Shown: piece after piece, positions 55,256-64,000 of the stretch
Numbering within the stretch: the stretch's first letter is position 1
How the letters are laid out: the number at the start of each line of letters is the position of its first letter
Source: Cyclobacteriaceae bacterium
GTDB lineage: Bacteria > Bacteroidota > Bacteroidia > Cytophagales > Cyclobacteriaceae
Direction: 5' to 3'
NCBI GenBank assembly: GCA_028285685.1
Contig: JANQOR010000028.1
Coordinates: 124,001 to 188,000, forward strand
Length of the DNA: 64,000 nt
Notes under the pieces: generated by a model
Seen by the model: only the letters and a program-made list of their open reading frames with translations
Database searches by the model: none
Told to the model about the DNA's origin: nothing
Translations under genes and position numbers: made by a program

Positions 55256-56281
55256 ATGAAAAACAAGAAAATAAAAGCGATCACCAAACCAGGTGCCTAT
55301 ATCTTCCTAACCCTTATAAGCCTGGCTCCTTATTCTTCTACTTGTCAAACTGAAGAATCTTCGTTTACGAGCCTGGGCGAGGCAGTAAAGGATCCGTTGC
55401 AGGTGATCGTCCTCGATTTGTCAGGCCAGCAATTGGATGAATTTCCCACAGAGATACTTGCGATGAGAAACCTGGAAAAACTGAAGTTGAACAACACCTT
55501 CTTGCCAAGTTTTCCGGATCAGATTTCCGAGCTTACGAATTTGAAGGCGCTCGAATTCAACCATTTCGAACGACCTCACACCGAGTTTACCACCCTACCG
55601 TCGTCCATCGGGATGCTCAGCAATTTGGCAGACATTGGATTGATTGGTTTACCCAATTTGAATTGGGATGAGGCGATGAGCTACCTGGCAGGACTTCCAC
55701 TTACCAATCTCGCCGTGATGAAAAACAACTTTAGCACGTTACCTCAAGGTATCGAAAAACTGGGATCAATCACCTCCATCTGGCTCGGAGGAAACACAGA
55801 CTTAGATCCCGCGGAAGTGTTCGAGAAGCTTCCGGGTCTGGAACAGGTAGGATTTGGAGGAAGCATGTACCGTGAGCTGCCAACAAATATTTCCAATGCA
55901 CCGAAAATCTTCAACCTTTGGCTGGCCAATAACCGACTCACCTCCGTTGAGGTACTAAAAAATTCAACGAACCTAAAAAGCCTGACTTTGAATAGCAACA
56001 ACCTTACAAGACTACCTACGGGCATAGCAGAGTTAGACAGTCTAACCTATTTGTCTCTGAACAACAATCCGGACCTGGATTTTGAAAACATTATTACTTC
56101 CCTAACTAAGATGAAGTCCTTGTCCGTGCTAAGTCTGAACGGATGTGCGATTTCAAGAGTCCCCAAGAACATAGAGCAGCTATCTTTTTTGAAAGCCTTG
56201 TCGCTGAAGAACAATGAACTTTCGCAAGAGCAACGGGAAGAGATGAAAGCACTTTTGAAGGATTGTCGGGTTGTTTTTTGA
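55256..56281 (+). CDS. Exported leucine-rich-repeat protein
   Basis: A 341-residue protein with a hydrophobic N-terminal signal (GAYIFLTLISLAPYSSTC, possibly a lipobox) and about ten LRRs of the bacterial Lxx-LxL-xxN type, e.g. LKALEFNHFER, ITSIWLGGNTDL, LKSLTLNSNNLTRLPTGIAE and LTYLSLNNNPDL. LRR solenoids bind proteins. No catalytic region is attached. Likely a surface binding protein. Confidence 0.83.
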   Translation: MKNKKIKAITKPGAYIFLTLISLAPYSSTCQTEESSFTSLGEAVKDPLQVIVLDLSGQQLDEFPTEILAMRNLEKLKLNNTFLPSFPDQISELTNLKALEFNHFERPHTEFTTLPSSIGMLSNLADIGLIGLPNLNWDEAMSYLAGLPLTNLAVMKNNFSTLPQGIEKLGSITSIWLGGNTDLDPAEVFEKLPGLEQVGFGGSMYRELPTNISNAPKIFNLWLANNRLTSVEVLKNSTNLKSLTLNSNNLTRLPTGIAELDSLTYLSLNNNPDLDFENIITSLTKMKSLSVLSLNGCAISRVPKNIEQLSFLKALSLKNNELSQEQREEMKALLKDCRVVF

Positions 56282-56359
56282 GGAGTCTGAGACGAGTGGA
56301 AGCAGTGACTCAGGAGCTACAAGCTCGGCTGGCAAAGGTTGTTCCGCTCCAATGGCAGA

Positions 56360-56986
56360 TTATTTCGTGCCAAACAACCGATCACCACAATCACCAAGCC
56401 CGGGAACGATATATCCATCTTCATTGAGGTGATCGTCTAATGCGGCGAGGAAAATAGTAACCTCCGGATGATGTTCATTGATCCTATCAATACCTTCTTT
56501 AACGCCGACAATTCCGACATAAGAAATATTAGTAGCTCCACGCTCTTTCAATATATCAATAGCACGAACAGCACTACCGCCCGTCGCAAGCATCGGGTCT
56601 ACAATCATCACGTGTGCTTCAGGAAGCGTGGTAGGAAATTTTGCATAGTACAATTCCGGCTGTAACGTCTCTTCATCACGATATAGGCCGATATGGCCAA
56701 TCTTAGCCGAAGGAATTAAACTATGAATGCCATCCACCATTCCAAGCCCTGCCCGAAGAATAGGTATAATAACAACTTCTTCGGCCAGTATGTAGGTGTT
56801 GGTTTTCGTTAGGGGTGTTTGTGTTTCAATCTCCTTTACCTCCAAGTCACGCGTGATTTCATATGCCATGAGCGAAGCGATCTCGCTCACATTTTCACGA
56901 AATTCTTTGGTCTTTGTAGCTGTATTACGAACAAGCGATAGTTTATGGTGAATTAAGGGGTGATCAAAGATTGTAACTTTTTCCAT
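56360..56986 (-). CDS. upp: Uracil phosphoribosyltransferase
   Basis: A 208-residue pyrimidine-salvage enzyme making UMP from uracil and PRPP. The PRPP loop reads VMIVDPMLATGGSAVRAI, an N-terminal segment LVRNTATKTKEFREN is typical of UPRTase, and the uracil-binding C-terminal end reads GYIVPGLGDCGDRLFGT. Full length; monocistronic as far as can be seen. Confidence 0.96.
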   Translation of the reverse strand: MEKVTIFDHPLIHHKLSLVRNTATKTKEFRENVSEIASLMAYEITRDLEVKEIETQTPLTKTNTYILAEEVVIIPILRAGLGMVDGIHSLIPSAKIGHIGLYRDEETLQPELYYAKFPTTLPEAHVMIVDPMLATGGSAVRAIDILKERGATNISYVGIVGVKEGIDRINEHHPEVTIFLAALDDHLNEDGYIVPGLGDCGDRLFGTK

Positions 56987-57145
56987 AGCAGTTGTCTCGT
57001 TGGAAAGTAGTTATAAATATAGGGATATTGAGTTAGCCGAGTGGTAGTTCGTGTTGATCACGAGCAACATGCTCACGCCAGAAAGGGGGTGGATCTAGGT
57101 ATCTCGGATGGCAGGTATTTTCAAACGTTCGTTAACTAGGAATGC

Positions 57146-60100
57146 TCAGACCAAATTTCCAGCAATCAACTCGGCTTGCTTTAAAACTGTTTCAGTTGCG
57201 AGTTTTTGCATATCCGGTGGGTAACCAAATTGCCGCAACGTTCTTTTAACAATAACTTTCAGTTTGGCCTTCACACTTTCTTTAATCGTCCAGTCAATGG
57301 AGGTGTTCTGCTTCACCTTTTCTGTGAGGACAACAGCCAATTCCCGCAACTTATCTTGTTTCAGAACTTCTCTTGCACTCTCATTATTTGCAACGGCAGT
57401 GTAAAAGGCAAATTCAAATTGTGACAATCCAAGCAGTTCGGCCTCATTATCTGATTTGACAATCTCTTTGCTTAGCTTGATTAGCTCATCAATTACTTCT
57501 GCTGCAGTCAATATTTTGTTATGATATCGCTTGATGGCATCCTCCAACATTTCGAGAAAGGCTCTGCTTTGCACCAGGTTCGTCTTGGCCCTTGATTTTA
57601 TTTCATCATTAAGAAGTTTCTTCAAAACTTCCATGGCTACATTCTGGTGCTCCATTCCTTTGAGTTCCAGAAGGAATTCTTCCGATAAAATGGAAATATC
57701 GGGCTTTTTGATTCCTGCCGCATCAAATACATCTATCACCTGATCCGATACCAACGCCTGATCAACGACCTGTCGAATGGCTGAATCAATGTCCCCATTA
57801 TAATTGGAAGTGGTCGTTCCTTCTAATTTCACTAACCGGGCTTTCACCGCTTGGAAAAAGGCAATTTCATCTTTCACATCCAATGCTTCTTCAAGTGGGA
57901 TGGCAATGGCAAATGCTCTCGTCAAAGCAGTCACTTCATCAATGAATCGTTTTTTTCCGTCTTCCTTGGACAAAATATGATCTTCAGCTGCTAGTATGAG
58001 ATTTAACTTCGAAGCGGTATCAGATTCAAAGTAGTCTTCATAAGGAAAGCCGCTAAACATGTCTGAAACGATCTCCATCTTTTCCAGCATCAATTCAACA
58101 GCCTGAGCCTGAGCAATGGTTGGATCACCTTTGCCTCCGGCATCTGAATAAAAGGATAATGCTTTTTTCAGATCAGAAGCAATCCCGAGATAATCCACAA
58201 CCAGTCCACTTGGTTTGTCTTTATACACTCGATTGACGCGAGCAATAGCTTGCATCAGATTGTGCCCTTGCATCGGCTTGTCTATGTAAAGGGTGTGCAT
58301 CGAAGGTGCATCAAAACCTGTTAACCACATGTCTCGAACAATTACAAGCTTTAGCTCATCTTCCGGATCTTTCATCCGTTCAGCAAGAATCCGGCGCTGT
58401 TTCTTTGTGGTATGGTGCTTGGCCATCTTAGGTCCATCCGACGAGGCAGCAGTCATTACAACCTTCATTGCTCCTTTGTTCAGCTCATCGGAATGCCAGT
58501 CTGGTTTCAATTTAGTGATGGCATCATACAGGTCTGCTGCGATCCTTCTTGACATAGTAACGATCATTCCCTTTCCTCCCTCAATGATGTCCCGTTGTTC
58601 CCAATGCCAGATAATATCCTTTGCAATATTATTTATCCGATTTTCGCTACCGATCAATGCCTCCAGCTGGGTCCATTTGGCTTTGGCCTTTTGATTCTCT
58701 GACAGGTTTTCTTCATCCAGGTCTTTTTCCAACTCCTCCACAATTTTTCTGCCCTCTTCAGTCAAGGCAACCTTGGCCAACCTGCTTTCATAATAGATTT
58801 TAACCGTGGCACCATCTTCCACGGCTTGAGCTATGTCGTACACGTCAATGTAATTACCAAAAACTGCCGGCGTATTGACATCCGTCTTCTCGATCGGGGT
58901 ACCCGTAAATCCTAAATAGGTTGCATAGGGTAGTGCATCACGAAGGTATTTAGCAAATCCGTAGCTTATTGCTCCAGTCTCCTGACTGGTTTTGGCTTTA
59001 AACCCGTATTGGGTACGATGGGCTTCATCAGCGATCACTACAATATTTTTCCGCTCAGACAACTTCTCATATACGTTTCCTTCTTCGGGTTGGAACTTCT
59101 GAATAGTAGTAAAGACAATGCCACCTGATGCGACCTTCAATTGGTCTTTGAGATGGTCTCTGTTCTCCGCCTGAACAGGCTCCTGTCGTAGCAACTGCCT
59201 GGAGGCTGCGAACGTGTCGAATAATTGATCATCTAGGTCATTCCGGTCCGTGATCACAACAATCGTCGGGTTGTTCATGGCCAGCACAATCTTCCCTGTA
59301 TAGAAGACCATCGAAAGTGACTTACCGCTTCCCTGCGTGTGCCAGACCACCCCTCCCTTTCTGTCACCAGAAGGTTGGCTTTTGACACCAGGAACACCAT
59401 AGCGTTCCGGGGCTTCACGAATCAGATTTTCCTTTACTTCTTTTAATCCACTCGCCCGCAAGGTACTTTCTACTGCTCTGTTGACAGCATAATATTGATG
59501 ATAGCCAGCTAACTTCTTAACAGTTGATATGGTAGCAACTCCGGTTTCGGGATCCTCCTTTTTTGATTGCTCAAAAACAATAAAGTGTCTAATAAGGTCC
59601 AACAAAGTTTCCTTTTGTAACATCCCCATTATAAGCGTTTCCAGCTGACCCACCAGCGATGATGCCTCTTCTTTCCCGTCCGAAGTTTTCCAGGACATAA
59701 ACCTTGAATAATCGGCTGAAATTGTTCCTGCTTTCGCATCCAACCCATCAGAAATGATACAGAAAGCATTAAAAGTAAAAAGCCCGGGAATCGTCTCTTT
59801 GTACGTTTCAATCTGATGAAAGGCTGATAGAACTGTTGCATTTTCGCTTGCCGCATTTTTGAGTTCGATCAGGACCAATGGCAAGCCATTGACAAATAGT
59901 AGAATATCTGGTCGTTTGTTCTGTTCGTTCTCGATAACAGTGAACTGGTTCACAACCAGGAACTCATTATTTTCGAGGTGCTCCCAATCCACCAGCCAGA
60001 TCTGATCTCCTCGCTCCTCTCCTTCTATAAATTCACTTACTTGAATCCCATCGGTAAGAAAGTGATGAAATTGTTGATTATTGGAAATTAGCTCTGGTGA

Positions 60101-60334
60101 TTGGACTCTTTCAACCTCTTTAACCGCTTCTGATATGTTTACAGCTGATTGACCTGGATTGATTCTTCTGATGGCTTGTTCCAGCCGGTCGGTCAGAATA
60201 GATTGCGCATAGGTCGTTCTTTCCGGTCGTTCGCCATCCGGGGCTATTTCAGGACCATGTAAATATTCAAAACCTTGAGCCTCCAGGAGCCCAATTGCTA
60301 AGTCTTCAATATCGTCCTCAGTGATTCGAGTCAT
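57146..60334 (-). CDS. hsdR: Type I restriction enzyme, R subunit
   Basis: A 1062-residue ATP-dependent restriction subunit. The N-terminal nuclease domain has RPDILLFVNGLPLVLIELKN (PD-ELK). The SF2 motor has Walker A VVWHTQGSGKS, the Asp-Glu-Ala-His box VIADEAHRTQYG and YLGFTGTPIEK, and further motor motifs (DAPSMHTLYIDKPMQGHNLM, QAIARVNR). The C-terminal part is helical. Its start overlaps the Mrr gene stop by one base (TGATG), so the two are translated in tandem. Translocates DNA and cuts at a distance when the HsdMS sites are unmodified. Confidence 0.94.
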   Translation of the reverse strand: MTRITEDDIEDLAIGLLEAQGFEYLHGPEIAPDGERPERTTYAQSILTDRLEQAIRRINPGQSAVNISEAVKEVERVQSPELISNNQQFHHFLTDGIQVSEFIEGEERGDQIWLVDWEHLENNEFLVVNQFTVIENEQNKRPDILLFVNGLPLVLIELKNAASENATVLSAFHQIETYKETIPGLFTFNAFCIISDGLDAKAGTISADYSRFMSWKTSDGKEEASSLVGQLETLIMGMLQKETLLDLIRHFIVFEQSKKEDPETGVATISTVKKLAGYHQYYAVNRAVESTLRASGLKEVKENLIREAPERYGVPGVKSQPSGDRKGGVVWHTQGSGKSLSMVFYTGKIVLAMNNPTIVVITDRNDLDDQLFDTFAASRQLLRQEPVQAENRDHLKDQLKVASGGIVFTTIQKFQPEEGNVYEKLSERKNIVVIADEAHRTQYGFKAKTSQETGAISYGFAKYLRDALPYATYLGFTGTPIEKTDVNTPAVFGNYIDVYDIAQAVEDGATVKIYYESRLAKVALTEEGRKIVEELEKDLDEENLSENQKAKAKWTQLEALIGSENRINNIAKDIIWHWEQRDIIEGGKGMIVTMSRRIAADLYDAITKLKPDWHSDELNKGAMKVVMTAASSDGPKMAKHHTTKKQRRILAERMKDPEDELKLVIVRDMWLTGFDAPSMHTLYIDKPMQGHNLMQAIARVNRVYKDKPSGLVVDYLGIASDLKKALSFYSDAGGKGDPTIAQAQAVELMLEKMEIVSDMFSGFPYEDYFESDTASKLNLILAAEDHILSKEDGKKRFIDEVTALTRAFAIAIPLEEALDVKDEIAFFQAVKARLVKLEGTTTSNYNGDIDSAIRQVVDQALVSDQVIDVFDAAGIKKPDISILSEEFLLELKGMEHQNVAMEVLKKLLNDEIKSRAKTNLVQSRAFLEMLEDAIKRYHNKILTAAEVIDELIKLSKEIVKSDNEAELLGLSQFEFAFYTAVANNESAREVLKQDKLRELAVVLTEKVKQNTSIDWTIKESVKAKLKVIVKRTLRQFGYPPDMQKLATETVLKQAELIAGNLV

Positions 60335-61326
60335 CAGCTGGGTACCAGTCCTACTTTAAGATTCAGTTTCTCCTGGAACTCCTCCGGAATACCATCCCAG
60401 TGCTCTGCAAGAATATCAACGAGCTGTTCTCCATTTATGAGTCCTATCCTGGGAAACCCCTGTTCAAGTGCAATGTCTTTGGCCTTCGATTGATAGTCTG
60501 CTGTAGTAATAAACGCTCCTTGTCCACCTGAAGGGATATTGGCTCTCAATGCCTTAACCACGTTGGCAGAAATTCGAGTGCCTAGCTTATATCTTTTCGC
60601 CTGCACAAATAACTTGATCTTGGCCATGTTGGCTACATTTAATTCGCCCGTCGCATCGACACCACCGTCTCCTACTCTTCCACTGTGTTCCGACCCCTCA
60701 AAGCCTAATGCTTCCAGCACATGTGTGATTAAAATTTCAAATTCCCTGTCATCCAGTTCGAGGATTTTGTTCAAGATCGTGGTATAGTAATCAAATTCTG
60801 CTTTCTTGTCACTTTCGGGCACAAGTTCAGGCTTCCCAATTGTTGTGAAGAAATTCCGCTTGTGGCTGATGTAGTATACGGTCAGCGATGAACGAATCGT
60901 ATTTTGAAAAGGGACCGAAAACTGGCTTCTTTGGATAGGCGTCTTGTTCCATTTCACCTTCTTCCTGTGCCTATAGGGACAGCCATCACCCAGAGTCTCG
61001 TAGTAGTAGCCGGCTGGTTCAACCACCCCGTAGTAGATGTACTCCGTATTTTGTGCAGGGGTAATTACATAATCCCCGGATTTCATTTCCAATAAAAACC
61101 GTGCTATCTGACCAACTTGTTGACCGATCACTACATTACTGGTATCATCAGGGTGCCCGGCCCTATAGATGGGATACAGTTCTTCTCTTGATTTGATACT
61201 CGAAAGATCCTGGTCTCCCAGCCATCCGATAGCCACATAGCCTCCGTCAAGAAAATGCTGGGTAAATGTTCCATACTCAGCCCTGACACAATAGAGCTCA
61301 ATATCTTCAGTTTTATTTTTTGCCAT
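60334..61326 (-). CDS. Mrr-family restriction endonuclease with N-terminal reader-like domain
   Basis: A 330-residue protein in two parts. The C-terminal half (about 195-310) is an Mrr-cat nuclease: FEILITHVLEALGFEGSEHS, GDGGVDATGEL (catalytic Asp) and KLFVQAKRYK (QxK). The N-terminal half (about 10-165), with GDYVITPAQNTEYIYYGVVE and YRHRKKVKW, resembles the PUA/EVE-like readers linked to modified-base recognition; this part is inferred. The combination suggests cleavage of modified DNA (type IV-like), here placed between DUF2971 and hsdR in a type I cluster. Confidence 0.82.
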   Translation of the reverse strand: MAKNKTEDIELYCVRAEYGTFTQHFLDGGYVAIGWLGDQDLSSIKSREELYPIYRAGHPDDTSNVVIGQQVGQIARFLLEMKSGDYVITPAQNTEYIYYGVVEPAGYYYETLGDGCPYRHRKKVKWNKTPIQRSQFSVPFQNTIRSSLTVYYISHKRNFFTTIGKPELVPESDKKAEFDYYTTILNKILELDDREFEILITHVLEALGFEGSEHSGRVGDGGVDATGELNVANMAKIKLFVQAKRYKLGTRISANVVKALRANIPSGGQGAFITTADYQSKAKDIALEQGFPRIGLINGEQLVDILAEHWDGIPEEFQEKLNLKVGLVPS

Positions 61327-61363
61327 AGCTAGTAACCTTTGTTTTAATTCATTCTTTCACCCC

Positions 61364-62096
61364 TTACAAATCAATTTTTAGCTTATTCTCCATCATGAGA
61401 GTTGACCTGCTGATTTGCGCATTCCTGAATCCAAAATTCTTCATCAGATCATTCTTATGACTGATGTAGTCATGATAATCCATCGCGGGATCAAACCGGA
61501 TGGACGAAAACAACTTACGGGGCTCCACCTTGAGCCTGACCAAATCATCGTTCTTTTTGTCTACGCAATCCTTTTTTGTAATGGCAAAAAGTCGAACTTC
61601 TTTTTCGTAGTTGTACGAATGCCGTTTAACCAACAGTGTTTTCAGGTGCTTGGAGCCAAGATTTAAGTCTGTTAGTGGACTAATAAATTTAGGATCTCTT
61701 GTAAGTTTCTTTAGCTCCGCCTTCGTCTTGTACTTGACCTGTCCGAAGTAAAGTGGGATATCGTTAGCAGCTGAAAGCTGCGCTAACCGATCAAAACCGT
61801 GTTGCATACCATACTCCTATATTGTCCTTGCGGTAGATCTGCCACAGCGCATAATTATCACTATCTATTGTCCAGCACTGACCATAAATATTCTCTTTGC
61901 CCGGATGAATAAACTCCCTACCATTTAACGTTACGTCCGCATTGAACAAGATATTCTCCATGGGGTCTTCCCATTTCGATGGCCGAACAAATGTCAATAC
62001 CTTCTTGTTCAACACCTCATAGAAACGATCCAGGCTGTCAATCCGGAAGATAGGCTTGGAAAGCGTCAGGTGATGTATTCGGTTGATTCGTTTCAT
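61364..62096 (-). pseudogene. DUF2971-family gene with a single-base frameshift
   Basis: Two overlapping frames together encode one DUF2971-like protein. The first (62,096 to 61,791) begins MKRINRIHHLTLSKPIFRID and ends GVWYATRF. The second continues FDRLAQLSAANDIPLYFGQV and runs to 61,364. Removing one T from the TTTT run (- strand, 61,793-61,796) would fuse them. The DUF2971 role is unknown, though members sit in defence clusters. It could be a real loss, a phase-variable switch or a sequencing error. Confidence 0.78.
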
Positions 62097-62098
62097 AG

Positions 62099-63334
62099 TT
62101 ATTCGGATACTTGCACCCTCACTTCCCCATTTATAAGCTTGGGAAGAAGAGTATTTCTAAAAGATTCAAGGGTTTTGATTTGTTTATGATTATTCTCAAT
62201 CCTATACCTTAGTCGCAAAGCTACCTCTGTAAACTCATCAATCCTTTCTTTTGATGGCAGCTTGAACTTGGCCCATTCAATTCCATCCTTAGGAAGCATA
62301 TTAACAGTACTTCCGTTTGTAGCACCTGTTATCTGCTCTCTTACATCATGGGTTTTGACAAGATAGTAGACAAATAGATTCGACAGGTGATCATTCTTAG
62401 GAACAAGCTTATAAATATGCTGACTAAAAATTCCTTCTTCACCAAAAAAATCAGGTATTATGGCTGGGTAGCCTATAAGAAGCATATCATGACCCTGCTC
62501 AGTATTTGTAACAATTACTTCTCCTGGTCGAACCATATGGTGTTCCTTGTATGCTCCGGAATAGTATTTAATTCCCTCGCGCTTGTAGCCACCACCTTCA
62601 TAGACAGAATTTAGATTGTGCATTGGGACACCTGATGCACGATCAGAAAGTCCCGAACCTTTGTAGCTTAATCCTCTCAGGACTTCCACAAATTCACCAA
62701 CCTCTCTCCAAGCCCACTCTTCACTTGCCTCTTCTACAAACCACTGTCGAAACAGTGTCTCTGCCATGGCTTCCAAGGTTTGGTTTTGACTGTGGAGTAG
62801 ATCGATTTTGTCATCTAGACTGCTGAGGATGTAGGCGATGGCTTTTTGTTCCTTGAGTGGCGGTAATGTCAACTGCATAGATTTAACCAAGTCAGGAGCG
62901 ATATTGGCCTGCCCCCCAGAACTATTGGCATTGTGAATAAAGAACAATTGCGAATCCCATGATGATAAACAATATGCGATGAATTTATCATTCACACCAT
63001 TCTTAACCCGTATTATGCTGACACGTTGATTTAGTAAAAATTTACCCTTCAGCTTAAACATTGCTGATTTACCTACCCAACTATCTGGTGAACCGTCAGC
63101 TCTATTTCCGGACATTGTTATTAAGATATCATTGGGCTTAATGAGATAACTTTCTTTACCTTGAGCTACTCTATCGGATACGTAACTCAAAGAATCGAGA
63201 ATAATCTTATTAGGCTTTACATTCTTTATCTTAATAACTGGGGTCCCCAGATCAATAAAATCTTTACTCTTGAAGGCAAAACCGTTTTGAAATTCAACTA
63301 CGTCTCCAAGTTCTATTTCCCTCCACTCGCTCAT
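62099..63334 (-). CDS. hsdS: Type I restriction-modification specificity subunit
   Basis: A 411-residue specificity subunit with two target-recognition domains. The first (WREIELGDVVEFQNGFAFKS) and the second (WAWREVGEFVEVLRGLSYKG) each begin with the TRD N-terminal motif, and each is followed by a conserved helical spacer (LPPLKEQKAIAYILSSLDDK and LPSKERIDEFTEVALRLRYR). It determines the bipartite DNA target. Its start overlaps the GIY-YIG-like gene by 4 nt. Confidence 0.93.
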   Translation of the reverse strand: MSEWREIELGDVVEFQNGFAFKSKDFIDLGTPVIKIKNVKPNKIILDSLSYVSDRVAQGKESYLIKPNDILITMSGNRADGSPDSWVGKSAMFKLKGKFLLNQRVSIIRVKNGVNDKFIAYCLSSWDSQLFFIHNANSSGGQANIAPDLVKSMQLTLPPLKEQKAIAYILSSLDDKIDLLHSQNQTLEAMAETLFRQWFVEEASEEWAWREVGEFVEVLRGLSYKGSGLSDRASGVPMHNLNSVYEGGGYKREGIKYYSGAYKEHHMVRPGEVIVTNTEQGHDMLLIGYPAIIPDFFGEEGIFSQHIYKLVPKNDHLSNLFVYYLVKTHDVREQITGATNGSTVNMLPKDGIEWAKFKLPSKERIDEFTEVALRLRYRIENNHKQIKTLESFRNTLLPKLINGEVRVQVSE

Positions 63335-63858
63335 GCCACTCTTCGGATTAGTTCGTTTGCAATCAAGTCGTATTCAGGAACTAGTTGGGCCTTCCTTCGA
63401 ATAGCTTTATTTAGACAGTAGGAACCTTTTTGCTCCTTCACCTGTCGGATCAGGTATTGCTCCAGCTGCAGTACCCTCTTCTGCACCACTTTGTACCTTT
63501 CGTACTTCTTTTCTTTTTCACCGTGAAGCTCTTTGGCACGAAAAGTTCGGAGAGGTCCATCCCACTGATCAAATCCCGGTATACTCCAGTGATGCAGCGT
63601 TATGGTCAGGTCATCTAAATTGAGCTTTCGCTCCTTTAATTGTTTCAACAACTGGTTCTGTGTTGATCGTTTGCTGCTATCAAAATGTCCGCTCAATCGA
63701 TGAATCGCAGATCGCGCAGACGGATAGTGATTGTCGCCCGTCATTCCGACATAATAGTAGTGATCCTTCTCATGTACTATTACCCATAAGTAGACAGAAA
63801 ACCCAGGCTGCAACAGCTTACCGGAAAAAGAGACTTGATGATATTCGGTTTCACTCAT
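63331..63858 (-). CDS. GIY-YIG-like protein in type I RM cluster
   Basis: A 175-residue protein. SVYLWVIVHEKDHYYYVGMT gives a two-part GIY-YIG-like signature, SAIHRLSGHF the basic residue(s), and QLEQYLIRQV a candidate Glu, so a nuclease is plausible. The C-terminal half is charged and helical (RAKELHGEKEKKYERYKVVQ). It lies between the partial upstream gene (8-nt overlap) and hsdS (4-nt overlap). Its role in type I systems is not known to me. Confidence 0.68.
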   Translation of the reverse strand: MSETEYHQVSFSGKLLQPGFSVYLWVIVHEKDHYYYVGMTGDNHYPSARSAIHRLSGHFDSSKRSTQNQLLKQLKERKLNLDDLTITLHHWSIPGFDQWDGPLRTFRAKELHGEKEKKYERYKVVQKRVLQLEQYLIRQVKEQKGSYCLNKAIRRKAQLVPEYDLIANELIRRVA

Positions 63859-64000
63859 CCTCTTCTTTTAATAGTGTCCACAATCCTTTTTCATCAAATT
63901 CATAGTTGGATGTAACATTCGGTGTGAGTGGATCAAAGGCCTCATCGCTTAGGAGCAACACCACGTCCATCAGACTCATGGTTTCCAACTCCTCCAGCTT
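63851..64000 (-). CDS. C-terminal end of an upstream gene, probably hsdM (partial)
   Basis: The frame is open from the window edge to a TGA at 63851 and encodes 49 residues ending LLKEEDE, starting KLEELETMSLMDVVLLLSDE. It overlaps the GIY-YIG-like start by 8 nt. The order relative to hsdS and hsdR suggests it is the type I methyltransferase, but no methylase motif is in view. Confidence 0.5.
   Translation of the reverse strand, partial: KLEELETMSLMDVVLLLSDEAFDPLTPNVTSNYEFDEKGLWTLLKEEDE

Overview
The window is chromosomal DNA of a Bacteroidota bacterium, most probably a marine member of the Cytophagales (Reichenbachiella/Fulvivirga/Roseivirga type). This placement is inferred from gene content, not from a search. 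The pointers are three secreted proteins ending in type IX secretion (T9SS) sorting domains, two proteins with carboxypeptidase-like regulatory domains, many short lipoproteins with SC/AC lipoboxes, a DnaG primase that has lost its zinc ligands, a fused RibBA, few Shine-Dalgarno sites and moderate to low GC.

Bases 1-19,070 are mostly core genome. They hold a hybrid histidine kinase (5' end cut off), a response regulator, a PhnP-like hydrolase and an RqcH/NFACT protein on the + strand, then surE, ribBA and dnaG on the - strand. A tightly packed + strand run follows: mrp, nifU-like, M43 protease, PASTA protein, T9SS protein, rhodanese. It converges on an M50 protease and a HAD hydrolase.

Bases 19,080-20,760 are the most unusual part. 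A tRNA-Ile2(CAT) is preceded by a perfect 40-nt palindrome. It is followed by a roughly 400-bp segment with a small GIY-YIG nuclease gene, and that segment ends in a second, disrupted copy of the tRNA 3' end with its own terminator. Beyond it are gene remnants, including the C-terminal 58 codons of an FtsX-type permease.

Bases 20,760-56,300 are accessory and cell-envelope genes: a PQQ-propeller protein, two serine beta-lactamase-like hydrolases (one next to, one fused to, a carboxypeptidase-regulatory protein), lactate permease, a DUF4097 protein, a T9SS-exported HzsA-like protein with one CxxCH motif, an ECF sigma cassette with small membrane proteins, a CPBP protease, lipoproteins, a PadR/ABC-permease pair, a LytTR regulator, a trypsin-like protease, a truncated sigma factor, LamG and LRR proteins. 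Several intergenic gaps carry arrays of 7-bp repeats, the largest being 22 units at 52,847-53,000.

Bases 56,360-64,000 hold upp and then a defence cluster on the - strand: a partial gene (probably hsdM), a GIY-YIG-like protein, hsdS, a frameshifted DUF2971 gene, an Mrr-family nuclease with an N-terminal reader-like domain, and hsdR. The genes overlap or nearly touch, which suggests one transcript combining a type I restriction-modification system with a possible modification-dependent nuclease.
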